From assembly GCA_038118725.1 (NCBI GenBank), contig JAYOIK010000058.1:1-35026 (forward strand): a stretch of 35,026 nucleotides of DNA. The letters are read 5' to 3'. Shown piece after piece: positions 26,918 through 34,667 of the stretch. The position numbers and the translations under genes are program-made. Origin of the DNA: JADHLJ01 sp038118725. GTDB taxonomy: Bacteria > Pseudomonadota > Alphaproteobacteria > Thalassobaculales > Thalassobaculaceae. The notes under the pieces were generated by a model. The model saw only the letters and a program-made list of their open reading frames with translations. It had not been told where the DNA came from and ran no database searches. Numbering within the stretch: the first letter of the stretch is position 1; each line of letters starts with the position of its first letter.

Positions 26918-27050
26918 AGCGGATCCGGGTGGAGTGGAATCATTTCCAATGATTCCACGAACCGGTGAATCCGCTCGGTCTTTTTGAAATTACAGCGGAT
27001 TCACTTAATCTCGTGTGGACAATATTGTCCACACTCAATCAAGATCCGCT
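26918..27050. repeat. 133-bp nested inverted-repeat element (cloverleaf-like)
   Basis: Four symmetric parts are seen by eye. The ends AGCGGATC (26918-26925) and GATCCGCT (27043-27050) are perfect inverses. Inside, arm 1 is an 11-bp stem with 3-base loop (26934-26944 with 26948-26958). Arm 2 pairs GTGAATCCGCT (26965-26975) with AGCGGATTCAC (26994-27004) over an 18-base loop. Arm 3 is a 22-bp perfect palindrome at 27013-27034. Read as two units, each is AGCGGAT...ATCCGCT of 57-58 bp around a different palindrome. It fills the gap between two convergent genes. It may be a MITE-like or intergenic repeat, and the arms could act as a bidirectional terminator. It encodes no tRNA. Confidence 0.75.
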
Positions 27051-27070
27051 GTAGGCGAGCGACGCCGGGC

Positions 27071-28165
27071 CTATTCGCAAATCGCTTTTACCGCCGCCCA
27101 TTCCTCCGGCGAGAGGGCTTGATTGCGTCCAGTGCCGTCCTCCAACGCGCGTTGCCGGCGCTTCTCGTCGCTGGGATGGGTGGAGAGCCAGTCGATCTTG
27201 CCCAGCAGATCCAAGGGGCCGCCCGATGTTTTGGAGGACCGCGCGAAGAAGTTCGCCATGCCTTGCGAGGTGATCCCTGCGGCGTTGAGCGCCTCGATGG
27301 CGATCTCGTCGGCCTGGTTCTCGTTCTCGCGGGAATAGCCGAAGGTGATTGCCAGCGCCGCGACAGATTCCATGCCGCCAGTGCCGAAGCCGCCGCCGAA
27401 AAGCGCGTCGGTTACCGCCGAGATCAGGCCGCGACGAAAATAGGCCTCGGTCGGGTGTCCCAGTTTCGCGTGACCCAGTTCATGGGCGACCACCGCCGCG
27501 AACTCCGCCGAGGTTTCCGCTTTCTCGATAAGCTTGCTGGTGAAGATCAGGTGCCGCCCGGGAAGCGCGAAGGCGTTGACGATCGGGACCTTGGCCACAT
27601 GGATCTCGACATCGGCGTCGAGACCGATCCGGTTCGCCAGATCGTCGGTCAGACGTTCCAGGACCTGGGTCCCCTCCGGCGCGGTGCAAAGCCCGAGGGG
27701 CCGGAATACCTGCTCGACGGTGGCGGCGCCGACCGAGCGCTTCATGGAGTCCGGCACCAGGGCCGCGAAGAGACCGGAAGCCGCGGGTATGAGCACGAAG
27801 AAAATCAACAGGGCCGCAGCCATCGTCGCGCCGATCGCGCTCCAGCGCCGAACGCGGGAGCGATTTAGCACTGGCGGATTGACGATTTCGGGTGCGTGGC
27901 GGGTGAACGCGGTGATCAGATCGGGATCGGCGAGGACAAGGCGCGCGCCGGAAGTATCGTTGGGTCTGAGCGCCAGATGCTCGCTCGGCGAGAACGGCTG
28001 GATGCAGCGGGTGAGGGCATAGGGGCAGATGACGGGCTCGCCGCCATCCAAGAGGTGAATGGTGAGGGCATCGTCGCCGAAACTGATCTCGACGGGTCGT
28101 TTGATCGCTGACTGGCCGTCAAAGAAGTAAGCGGCGGGATCGCCGGAATTCGCCGCGTCAGACAA
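27071..28165 (-). CDS. M48 family metallopeptidase, membrane-anchored
   Basis: A 364-residue zinc peptidase of the M48 (HtpX/Oma1/LoiP-like) group. The zinc motif HELGH is at 228-232 in FAAVVAHELGHAKLGH, and the third ligand is probably Glu282 in SRENENQADEIA. One membrane segment (about 109-136) precedes the peptidase domain. The N-terminal 100 residues form an extra domain of beta character with the feature GDDALTIHLLDGG. There is no signal peptide or lipobox. It overlaps the upstream DUF898 gene by eight bases (28158-28165), so the two are probably translated together and may act together at the membrane. Substrates are unknown. Confidence 0.93.
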   Translation of the reverse strand: MSDAANSGDPAAYFFDGQSAIKRPVEISFGDDALTIHLLDGGEPVICPYALTRCIQPFSPSEHLALRPNDTSGARLVLADPDLITAFTRHAPEIVNPPVLNRSRVRRWSAIGATMAAALLIFFVLIPAASGLFAALVPDSMKRSVGAATVEQVFRPLGLCTAPEGTQVLERLTDDLANRIGLDADVEIHVAKVPIVNAFALPGRHLIFTSKLIEKAETSAEFAAVVAHELGHAKLGHPTEAYFRRGLISAVTDALFGGGFGTGGMESVAALAITFGYSRENENQADEIAIEALNAAGITSQGMANFFARSSKTSGGPLDLLGKIDWLSTHPSDEKRRQRALEDGTGRNQALSPEEWAAVKAICE

Positions 28166-29303
28166 TCTCGAACCCGCCGGCCAATTCCTCGCCCACCCGC
28201 GTTGGGTCGTGGGCTTCCTGCATCATTTCCTCGATCGGAAGCTCCTTGTTGATTGTCAGGCACTCACAGATCAGGTCGATCTTGCGCAGCCAGGTTAGCG
28301 GCCAAAGCAAACCGAGAGAGAAGATTATGATAGCCCAGTTCCCGCAGAAGTACCGAACCAGGCGCCAGCCCGTGACATTGTAAGACACGTCAATTTTTTC
28401 CTCTCCGATCCAAACGGACTTCGCGGCTTTGCGGTAAAACTCCGCCCAGTACCAAGCGAACGGGAGAAAAATCGCCGGTATCATCAAAATGTTGATCAAG
28501 CTACCCAGACCCGACGGTCCAGTATCCGGAATCGATAAAAACAGTGGATCGTTCCCTGCAAAAAGTATTGTGAATGTCCATGCGGCGATCAGCATCGCCA
28601 GGATGACACCTGTGATAGCGCTGAGAAAGAATGTCCCATAGATGGCCCTAGAACTGAAAGTTGAGCGAACTTGCAGGCCCCCGAAACTCAGCGCATTGAG
28701 CTTGTATCGCATGAAATAGGCATGCGCGAACGGATAGAGAATACCCCCGGTAAGAGCGACGCCGGCGGCGAGCAAAAGCGCGCGGCTGGCGAAGTGTGTG
28801 GCGCTACCGGAGACCCGCGCGCGAATGCCGCGCCAGCTTGTCCGGTTGGCGCGGTAGCGAAAGCGCAGGAAAACCGCGACCTCGAAGATCCAATAGAAAC
28901 CGATCGCCGTCAAAAAACCGACAATCTGTTCCAGCGTGAACCAGCCCATGGACTGAAACGCGAAATTGAGCGCGCTGATGACCAGCGCGACCGGCAGGAT
29001 GAAAAGAAAAACGACTTTCACGAAACCGATGAACAACTCCCAGCCGGTCCCGGTGTATTCGAACGCATCGCCGAGTAGCTTCACCCGCGACCAGAGATGG
29101 GCGCGGATTTTGGTGACGCCCCAGAACCGATAGATCGTCAAGGTCAGGGTCGACAGGATCACCGTGACGATAAAGGTGACCCACAACCCGCCGAAACCGC
29201 CGGGGGTGTGCTCAAGTCTGATCTTGGCTGGGGCTGGGGCTGGGGCGGTTCCCGCGCCTAGAGACGCTGGAGGGTAGTTGGGAGTAAAATCGCTTGGCGC
29301 CAT
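28158..29303 (-). CDS. DUF898 (YjgN family) polytopic membrane protein
   Basis: A 381-residue inner-membrane protein of the YjgN/DUF898 family. About six to eight hydrophobic helices alternate with the family marker segments LTLTIYRFWGVTKIR near the N-terminus, RYRANRTSWRGIRAR in the middle, and a second copy-like segment NVTGWRLVRYF near the C-terminus. The N-terminus is Pro/Ala-rich (TAPAPAPAK). The function of the family is not known. The ATG at 29303 is preferred over 29324 because GGATC lies upstream of it and no ribosome site is seen for the other. It is the first gene of a pair with the M48 peptidase, and divergent from the dihydroorotase. Confidence 0.92.
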   Translation of the reverse strand: MAPSDFTPNYPPASLGAGTAPAPAPAKIRLEHTPGGFGGLWVTFIVTVILSTLTLTIYRFWGVTKIRAHLWSRVKLLGDAFEYTGTGWELFIGFVKVVFLFILPVALVISALNFAFQSMGWFTLEQIVGFLTAIGFYWIFEVAVFLRFRYRANRTSWRGIRARVSGSATHFASRALLLAAGVALTGGILYPFAHAYFMRYKLNALSFGGLQVRSTFSSRAIYGTFFLSAITGVILAMLIAAWTFTILFAGNDPLFLSIPDTGPSGLGSLINILMIPAIFLPFAWYWAEFYRKAAKSVWIGEEKIDVSYNVTGWRLVRYFCGNWAIIIFSLGLLWPLTWLRKIDLICECLTINKELPIEEMMQEAHDPTRVGEELAGGFEIV

Positions 29304-29457
29304 GAATCTTGATCCAGAAATCATACAATAATGCAGACGCTAGACGACGCGACGGCCGCATACAAGCAAAACGCCGCACTTCGCCTCTTGCGTTTTTCGC
29401 GCCGGGGTATTCTGTTGGCGGCGTTGCATCGTCCACACCCGCCGGAGCCCGCTCGTC

Positions 29458-30798
29458 ATGTCCGATACCCTTGATCTTCTCATTAAAAATGGTCGTGTCA
29501 TGACCCCCGGCGGCCTGATCGAGGCTGATCTCGGCATCGCCGGCGGCAAGATCGTCTCCATCGGCGCGCTTTCGGGCGCCAAGGCCGCCGAAACCCTGGA
29601 CGCCAAGAGCCTGCACGTGCTGCCCGGCGTGATCGACAGTCAGGTGCATTTCCGCGAGCCGGGGCTGGAGCACAAGGAAGACATCGCCCATGGCACCAAG
29701 GCGGCGATCAAGGGCGGCGTTACCTCGATCTTCGAGATGCCGAATACCAGCCCGCTGACCTTGGACGCCGCGACACTCCAGCAGAAGCTTGACATTGCCG
29801 CCGCGACGGCCTGGAGCGATCACGCCTTCTTCATGGGCGGAAACCACGAGAACGCCGATCAACTCGCGACCCTGGAGAAATTGCCGGGTTGCGCGGGGGT
29901 GAAGATTTTCATGGGTAGCTCGACCGGCACCTTGCTGGCCAAGGACGACGATGTCATCGCCGCGGTGCTCGCCAATGGTAATAGGCGCGTTTCGGTGCAT
30001 GCCGAGGACGAGGATCGACTGATCTCGCGCCAGGGCATCGCCACCGACGCCGAGAGCGCGGAGGCCCACCCGGATTGGCGGGATGTTGAATCCGCCGTTC
30101 GCGCCACCAAGCGGATCGTCAAACTGGCCCGCGAGGCTGGGCGACGGGTGCATGTGCTGCACATTTCGTCCGCCGACGAGATGGACATTCTCGCCGAGCA
30201 CAAGGACCTGATCACCGTCGAGGTGACCCTGAACCACCTCACCATGGCCGCCCCCGAATGCTATGAGCGCCTCGGAGCCTTCGCCCAGATGAACCCACCG
30301 GTCCGCGACGCCAGCCATCGCGAGGGATTGTGGGCGGCGATACGCAACGGCATCGTCGATGTCTTCGGCTCCGACCATGCCCCGCATACGGTCGAGGAGA
30401 AGGAACGGCCCTATCCGTCGAGCCCGAGCGGCATGCCGGGGGTGCAGACATCCCTGCCGCTGCTGCTCGACCATATGAACGCCGGTCGTCTGTCGCTGGA
30501 GCGTCTGGTGGATCTCACCGCCCATGGACCACAGCGAATCTTCAATATCGCCGGCAAGGGGCGGATCGCGGTTGGTTACGACGCCGATCTCGTTCTGGTC
30601 GATCTCGCCGCCAAGCGTGAGATCACCGATGAGTGGATCGCCAGCAAATGCGGCTGGACGCCCTTTGACGGGGTCAAGGTCACGGGCTGGCCGATGGTGA
30701 CGATCCTGCGCGGCAAGATCGTGGTGCGCGAGGACGAGGTGCTGGGAGAACCGAGCGGCAAGCCCGTGCGCTTCGTCGATATCATGGAACCCGCCTGA
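29458..30798 (+). CDS. pyrC: Dihydroorotase-family amidohydrolase with QxH metal motif
   Basis: A 446-residue cyclic amidohydrolase of the multifunctional dihydroorotase type (TIGR00857-like). Most active-site positions are seen: the substrate Arg-Glu in VHFREPG (63-69), Asn96 in MPNTSP, Lys149 (probably carboxylated) in GVKIFMGSS, His181 in VSVHAED, His235 in VLHISS and Asp306 in FGSDHAPHT. The first metal histidine of the usual HxH is replaced by Gln62 (SQVHFRE), leaving only His64. I recall QVHFREPG in other alphaproteobacterial members, so it is a subgroup trait rather than a mutation here. The stop is two bases from the acyl-CoA ligase start. Dihydroorotase activity is likely but not certain; allantoinase- or hydantoinase-type activity remains possible. 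The symbol is tentative. Confidence 0.85.
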   Translation: MSDTLDLLIKNGRVMTPGGLIEADLGIAGGKIVSIGALSGAKAAETLDAKSLHVLPGVIDSQVHFREPGLEHKEDIAHGTKAAIKGGVTSIFEMPNTSPLTLDAATLQQKLDIAAATAWSDHAFFMGGNHENADQLATLEKLPGCAGVKIFMGSSTGTLLAKDDDVIAAVLANGNRRVSVHAEDEDRLISRQGIATDAESAEAHPDWRDVESAVRATKRIVKLAREAGRRVHVLHISSADEMDILAEHKDLITVEVTLNHLTMAAPECYERLGAFAQMNPPVRDASHREGLWAAIRNGIVDVFGSDHAPHTVEEKERPYPSSPSGMPGVQTSLPLLLDHMNAGRLSLERLVDLTAHGPQRIFNIAGKGRIAVGYDADLVLVDLAAKREITDEWIASKCGWTPFDGVKVTGWPMVTILRGKIVVREDEVLGEPSGKPVRFVDIMEPA

Positions 30799-30800
30799 CG

Positions 30801-32468
30801 ATGTCTCTGAGTGCCGTCGATCGCGTGATGGGGCTGACGATCGGTGACGCCTTTCGCCGCACCGTCGAGCGGTTTCCCGACAAGGATTTCCTCGCCGCGC
30901 CGCCGGCCGACGGGCGGGGCTATCACGAAGCTGGGTTTGAACTGACTTACGCGGGCGCGTCGCGCGCCGTTGACACTCTCGTGGACCGTTATCGCGAAGC
31001 GGGCTTCGGCGCGGGAGACCGGATCGCGCTGGCTTTGGATAACCGGCCGGAGCATGTGCTGCACCGGCTGGCGCTCAATACGCTGGGGATCTCCTGCGTG
31101 CCGATCAACCCGGATTATCGACCGGGCGAGGTTGCCTACCTGCTGGAGCACTCGGAGGCGGCGCTGGTGGTGCATCTGGAACGTCACCGCGAGACCGTCG
31201 CGTTGGCCAATGCCGAGCTCGGACGCCCCGTGGCAAGTTGGGTTTTCGAGAGCCGGGACGAAGCGTTTCCCTCGGCGTCGCGCTCGGCTTCCACGGGCGC
31301 TGTTTCGCCCGAGAGCGAGGCGCAACTATTGTACACATCCGGGACGATGGGGCGGCCCAAGGGCTGCGTCATGTCCCACCAGTACGAGTTGCTGTGCGGA
31401 TCCTGGTATGCCGACCTCGAGGGGACTTTCGCGTTCCGGGAAGGCGAGGAGCGGGTCTATAACCCCTTGCCGCTCTATCATGTGAACGCCGGCGTCGTTT
31501 CGATCCTCGGCATGATGCTGATCGGCGGCTGTCAGATTCAGCCGGATCGCTTTCACCCCCGCTCCTGGTGGCGGGACGTGGTGGCGACCAGGGCCAGCGT
31601 GGTCCACTATCTCGGCGTGGTGGCGCCGATGTTGTTGAACCAGCCGGATGATCCGTTGGAACGCGCGCATGGCGTGAGATTTGGCTGGGGCGCGGGGATC
31701 GAACCGGATCTGCACCGGGTCTTCGAGGAACGTTTCGGTTTTCCCATGGTCGAGCTTTGGGGCATGACGGAGATGTGCCGCGTGCTGCGGGCCGACCGCG
31801 AGCCGAGAAAACGCGGCACCCGCGCGATGGGACGCGCCGTTCCTGGTCTCGACGTGGAAATCCGCGATGAAAACGACGCGCCGCTACCCGACGGCCAGCC
31901 CGGTGAAATGGTCGTGCGGTTCTCGGCGGACAATCCCAGGCTCGGTGCGTTCTCGGGTTATCTGAAGGACGAGGCGGCGACGGAGGAAGCCTGGCGCGGC
32001 GGCTGGTTCCATACCGGCGATACGGTGTATCGGGCCGCGGACGGCATGCTGCATTTCGTCGATCGCAAAAAGAACATCATTCGCCGATCCGGCGAGAATA
32101 TCGCCGCCGCCGAGGTCGAGGCGGTTCTTCAGGTTCGCGACGAAGTGGCCCAGGTCGCGGTCCTGGCCGTGCCGGACGATGTCCGCGAGGAAGAAGTACT
32201 GGCCTGTATCGTCCTTGCCGATGGCATGACGGCCAGTGACGCGCTCGCGCGGGATCTGTTCGGGCACTGCAACCAGCGGATGGCCTATTTCAAGCCGCCG
32301 GGCTGGATCATGTTCGTCGAGGATCTGCCGAAAACCGGGTCACAGAAAATTCAGAAGCACCGGATTTTCGAACCCGGAAGCGATCCACTGAAGGCCGCGG
32401 GGATGATTGATTTGAGAGCGCTCAAGCGGCGGGGCCGAGGCCGGGGCGGCGAGGCGCCAACCGGCTGA
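30801..32468 (+). CDS. Acyl-CoA ligase (AMP-binding, ANL superfamily)
   Basis: A 555-residue adenylate-forming enzyme that activates a carboxylic acid to its CoA thioester through an acyl-AMP. The P-loop-like motif TSGTMGRPKG is at 179-188, the WGMTEM motif at 320-325, and HTGDTV with the RKKNIIRRSGENIAAAEVE hinge near 410-440. The C-terminal catalytic lysine is probably the one in PKTGSQKIQKHRI near 515. It resembles the CaiC-like ATP-dependent acyl-CoA ligases; the substrate cannot be fixed. The start is two bases after the dihydroorotase-like gene, so the two are co-translated. A low-complexity RRGRGRGG tail ends the protein. Confidence 0.93.
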   Translation: MSLSAVDRVMGLTIGDAFRRTVERFPDKDFLAAPPADGRGYHEAGFELTYAGASRAVDTLVDRYREAGFGAGDRIALALDNRPEHVLHRLALNTLGISCVPINPDYRPGEVAYLLEHSEAALVVHLERHRETVALANAELGRPVASWVFESRDEAFPSASRSASTGAVSPESEAQLLYTSGTMGRPKGCVMSHQYELLCGSWYADLEGTFAFREGEERVYNPLPLYHVNAGVVSILGMMLIGGCQIQPDRFHPRSWWRDVVATRASVVHYLGVVAPMLLNQPDDPLERAHGVRFGWGAGIEPDLHRVFEERFGFPMVELWGMTEMCRVLRADREPRKRGTRAMGRAVPGLDVEIRDENDAPLPDGQPGEMVVRFSADNPRLGAFSGYLKDEAATEEAWRGGWFHTGDTVYRAADGMLHFVDRKKNIIRRSGENIAAAEVEAVLQVRDEVAQVAVLAVPDDVREEEVLACIVLADGMTASDALARDLFGHCNQRMAYFKPPGWIMFVEDLPKTGSQKIQKHRIFEPGSDPLKAAGMIDLRALKRRGRGRGGEAPTG

Positions 32469-32734
32469 AACGCCGAGCCGGACCAATTGGATCGGTGTCT
32501 CCGGTCTAGCGTGCCGGCGTCCCGAGGAAAATCTCGGGCCGGGTCGAAGGCTCTTGTCCCGGTCGTGCCCGCGAAAGCCGTTGTATCGCGCTCTTGTTTT
32601 CAAAACGTGACGGAAAGCATCGGGGGGCGGAAGGAATGGACGATGGAGGCCGCGGGCCTCCCGCATGGTTCGACATGCCGTGGCTCCGGGATTGCCGGAG
32701 GTCCCCTTTTCGCAAATGCGAAAAAGGCGCGACG

Positions 32735-32762
32735 AAAAAACGGGCCGCGCGATGGCGGCCCG
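32735..32762 (-). terminator. Minus-strand intrinsic terminator without an obvious gene
   Basis: A perfect 8-bp stem (CGGGCCGC at 32741-32748 with GCGGCCCG at 32755-32762) is followed on the minus strand by six T (32740-32735). It would end a short minus-strand transcript starting near 32800-32870, where no gene is seen. Alternatively it is a leader hairpin just before the ribosome site on the plus strand. Confidence 0.5.
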
Positions 32763-32782
32763 AGTTAAGGGAGGACACGCCC

Positions 32783-32851
32783 ATGGAATCAGCAATATGG
32801 CCTGGGCAAATCCATATTGCATTGCACAATATAATGCAAGATTTCGTGTGA
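32783..32851 (+). CDS. Possible 22-codon leader or remnant reading frame
   Basis: A tiny frame with one of the best ribosome sites in the window: AAGGGAGGA at 32767-32775, spaced seven bases from the ATG. The peptide (MESAIWPGQI...) is not recognised. It includes the dyad GCAATATGG/CCATATTGC and the TGC-ATT-GCA box, so the DNA may serve as operator rather than code. It could be an attenuator-like leader peptide for the desaturase gene or the stump of a deleted gene. Low confidence. Confidence 0.25.
   Translation: MESAIWPGQIHIALHNIMQDFV
32792..32838. promoter_or_regulatory. AT-rich operator-like region with third PhaR-like box
   Basis: GCAATATGG (32792-32800) and CCATATTGC (32812-32820) are perfect inverses 11 bases apart. 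TGC-ATT-GCA follows at 32818-32826, and TGCATT (32818-32823) pairs with AATGCA (32833-32838). The run TGC-ATT-GCACAATA resembles the phasin box TGC-GCT-GCACAATA. The site could control the desaturase or a minus-strand transcript. Chance occurrence of the short core is possible. Confidence 0.4.
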
Positions 32852-32931
32852 ACAACCCATAAAGCGTGGCGGCTGTGAAGAAACCCACAACCAGACTTGC
32901 CGAGTTTCGACGGGATGGGCAAAGTGCGGCC

Positions 32932-33840
32932 ATGTCCATGAAGCCAGATCCCTTGACGACCAAGGAGTTAGCCGCGTTCTCGACCAAACGGGACGGACCG
33001 GGCCTGTGTCGCATGTCCTTGCACCTTGGGACGCTCGTAGTGACAGGTTCCGTGATCATGATTTCCCAAAGCGCGCTTGTGATCGCGGCGGCGATCGTCG
33101 CGCATGGGGTGGTGATGACGTTCCTCTTCGCGCCCTTGCATGAAAGCGTGCATCGAACGGCGTTCCGTGCCCGCTGGTTGAACCGGCTCGCGGGTTGGAT
33201 CGGCGGCGTGGTGATTGTCTTGCCGCCGCGCTATTTCAGCCATTTCCACTTCGCCCATCACCGACATACCCAGGACCCGGATCGCGATCCCGAGCTGTTG
33301 ACCGCCAAGCCGACCAGCTGGTGGGGTTATCTCTGGCTGTTGAGCGGCGTCGAGTATTGGTACCGCGCCGTTGGTGGATTGTTGCGTCGGGCGCTTGGAA
33401 CGGCGCCGGCGGCCTTCGTGCCCGAGCGACAGCGTTCGCGCGTGGTTCTGGAATCCCGGGTCTACCTCGCCGGCTATCTCGCCGCCGCCGGTCTCTCGTT
33501 TCTGTTTCAGGTGGATTGGCTGCTTTGGCTCTGGGTCGTGCCCGCCCTGGTGGGCCAGCCGTTCCTGCGGGCCTATCTTTTGAATGAACACTGGGGCTGC
33601 CCGGTGGTGAAGGACATGTGGGGCAATACCCGATCGACGGACTCGAACCCACTGGTGCGGTTTTTCGCCTGGAACATGCCCTATCATGCCGAGCATCACG
33701 CCCACGCGGGGGTGCCGTTTCACGCGCTTCCGGCGCTGTCGGCGCGTTTGGAGGGCGCGCGGGAGGTCGTCGCGCCGGGCTACGGCCACTTTCACGCGCG
33801 CGAGGCCCCGGGTCTTATTCGCGAAGGGAAAGGGATTTGA
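32932..33840 (+). CDS. Fatty acid desaturase-family protein
   Basis: A membrane di-iron oxygenase of the fatty-acid desaturase family (302 residues from the ATG at 32932; a GTG at 32866 would add 22 residues and an ATG at 32938 remove two). The histidine boxes are HESVH in the first loop, HFHFAHHRH in the second and NMPYHAEHHAH near the C-terminus, which together bind the two irons. Hydrophobic helices precede and separate them (about 50-88, 107-120, 195-225). The group contains lipid and carotenoid desaturases or hydroxylases; the substrate is not known. Its last bases overlap the start of the lipoprotein gene. Confidence 0.88.
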   Translation: MSMKPDPLTTKELAAFSTKRDGPGLCRMSLHLGTLVVTGSVIMISQSALVIAAAIVAHGVVMTFLFAPLHESVHRTAFRARWLNRLAGWIGGVVIVLPPRYFSHFHFAHHRHTQDPDRDPELLTAKPTSWWGYLWLLSGVEYWYRAVGGLLRRALGTAPAAFVPERQRSRVVLESRVYLAGYLAAAGLSFLFQVDWLLWLWVVPALVGQPFLRAYLLNEHWGCPVVKDMWGNTRSTDSNPLVRFFAWNMPYHAEHHAHAGVPFHALPALSARLEGAREVVAPGYGHFHAREAPGLIREGKGI

Positions 33841-34667
33841 CCGGATTATCGCCGAGGCCGCTCCTCGCGGCGCTCGCTTGTCTCGGGGCGCTCTTCGTGC
33901 ATGGATGCTCCGATGATCCGCTCGACACGATGATCGCGGGGTTGGACGACAAGGACAAGGCCTGGATCGCCGCCGCGTTGCCGCATGACGGGAAGGTTCG
34001 CAAGCGCGAGGAGCCCGCCACCGTCGCCGTCACGGGACATTACGAACCGCGCCATCTTGAAATCCTTGGCAAGGTCGCGGCGGATCTGGCGGATGTCGCC
34101 GGCCACGCCGCCCTGGAACTCAGCGAGGCCCGCCTGGTTACCCCCAAGCCGCCGGTGGACTGGCCCGATGACGGCAGCGTTGGCTTGCTTATCGTCTCGC
34201 CGGTGCCGTTCAGCATCCAGATCATGAACTATCTGTCGGTTCTCGAAACCCATCTGGGGAACCATTTCGACCCCTCCTACAAGATGCAGACCACGGTCAA
34301 CCATCTGTTGCGTCGCCCGGTTCCGACCTGTCGCGGAGAGATCGACGTGAAATCCGAGGCCACGCCGTTCATCCTGGTGATCGACAATTCCGCCATGTTC
34401 GAGAAAACCCCCGACGCCGAGGCGATCCTGGCGCGCTGTGGCCTGGAGCTTTTCCTCGGCGCGCTGGGTTGGGATATCGGGCGAGCCAGCCCATACGAGG
34501 AGGGGCTGACCAAGGCCGAGATCATCCGGGCCTTGAACGCTTATGTGAAGGGCGAGGGCGCCCTGCCGCTGTCCGACCGCGCCGCCGCCGCCCTGCGCTT
34601 GCTCCATTCGAACCTGCTGGAGGCGGGCGACGGGGCGGAGAAGCTGGATGAGGTGTTGAAACGATAG
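33837..34667 (+). CDS. Lipoprotein of unknown function, TTG start (DUF2927-like?)
   Basis: A 276-residue protein with a lipoprotein signal (TGLSPRPLLAALACLGALFV then HGC), whose lipobox VHGC is a loose match; the Cys should be lipid-modified near residue 24. The TTG at 33837 overlaps the desaturase TGA (TTGA, 33837-33840) and is preceded by a purine run AAGGGAAAGGG. No ATG/GTG start lies in a sensible place, and the longer frame from 33618 lies wholly inside the desaturase. The mature part has LLIVSPVPFSIQIMNYLSV and a late CGLELFLGALGWDIG segment, slightly reminiscent of DUF2927 lipoproteins. That family call is weak. It is probably co-transcribed with the desaturase. Confidence 0.72.
   Translation: MTGLSPRPLLAALACLGALFVHGCSDDPLDTMIAGLDDKDKAWIAAALPHDGKVRKREEPATVAVTGHYEPRHLEILGKVAADLADVAGHAALELSEARLVTPKPPVDWPDDGSVGLLIVSPVPFSIQIMNYLSVLETHLGNHFDPSYKMQTTVNHLLRRPVPTCRGEIDVKSEATPFILVIDNSAMFEKTPDAEAILARCGLELFLGALGWDIGRASPYEEGLTKAEIIRALNAYVKGEGALPLSDRAAAALRLLHSNLLEAGDGAEKLDEVLKR

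Larger units (their letters stand above)
32469..32931. other. Structured gene-free stretch before the desaturase
   Basis: No convincing gene lies here. I see a chain of inverted repeats: a 7-bp stem at 32645-32661; CTCCGG/CCGGAG at 32684-32700; an A/T-rich stem around 32705-32727 (CCTTTTCGCA with TGCGAAAAAGG, one extra A); a GC stem at 32741-32762; and GCAATATGG/CCATATTGC at 32792-32820. A strong ribosome site (AAGGGAGGA, 32767-32775) precedes an ATG at 32783 by seven bases, but that frame ends after only 22 codons at 32851. A TGC-N3-GCA box is at 32818-32826. The stretch may be the leader or remnant of a lost gene, or hold a small RNA on the minus strand. Confidence 0.5.

Noticed and set aside
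26918..27050. tRNA or tmRNA gene suggested by the cloverleaf layout
   Set aside because: Arm sizes, the absence of a TTCGA-type T-loop, of an anticodon arm and of a CCA-type acceptor do not fit; it is a repeat element.
29212..30525. 437-codon minus-strand frame
   Set aside because: Antisense to the dihydroorotase-like gene and overlapping the start of the DUF898 gene; no recognisable motif.
32594..32851. 85-codon frame reaching into the orphan leader
   Set aside because: It crosses several hairpins and has no ribosome site at its start; only the last 22 codons follow a good ribosome site.
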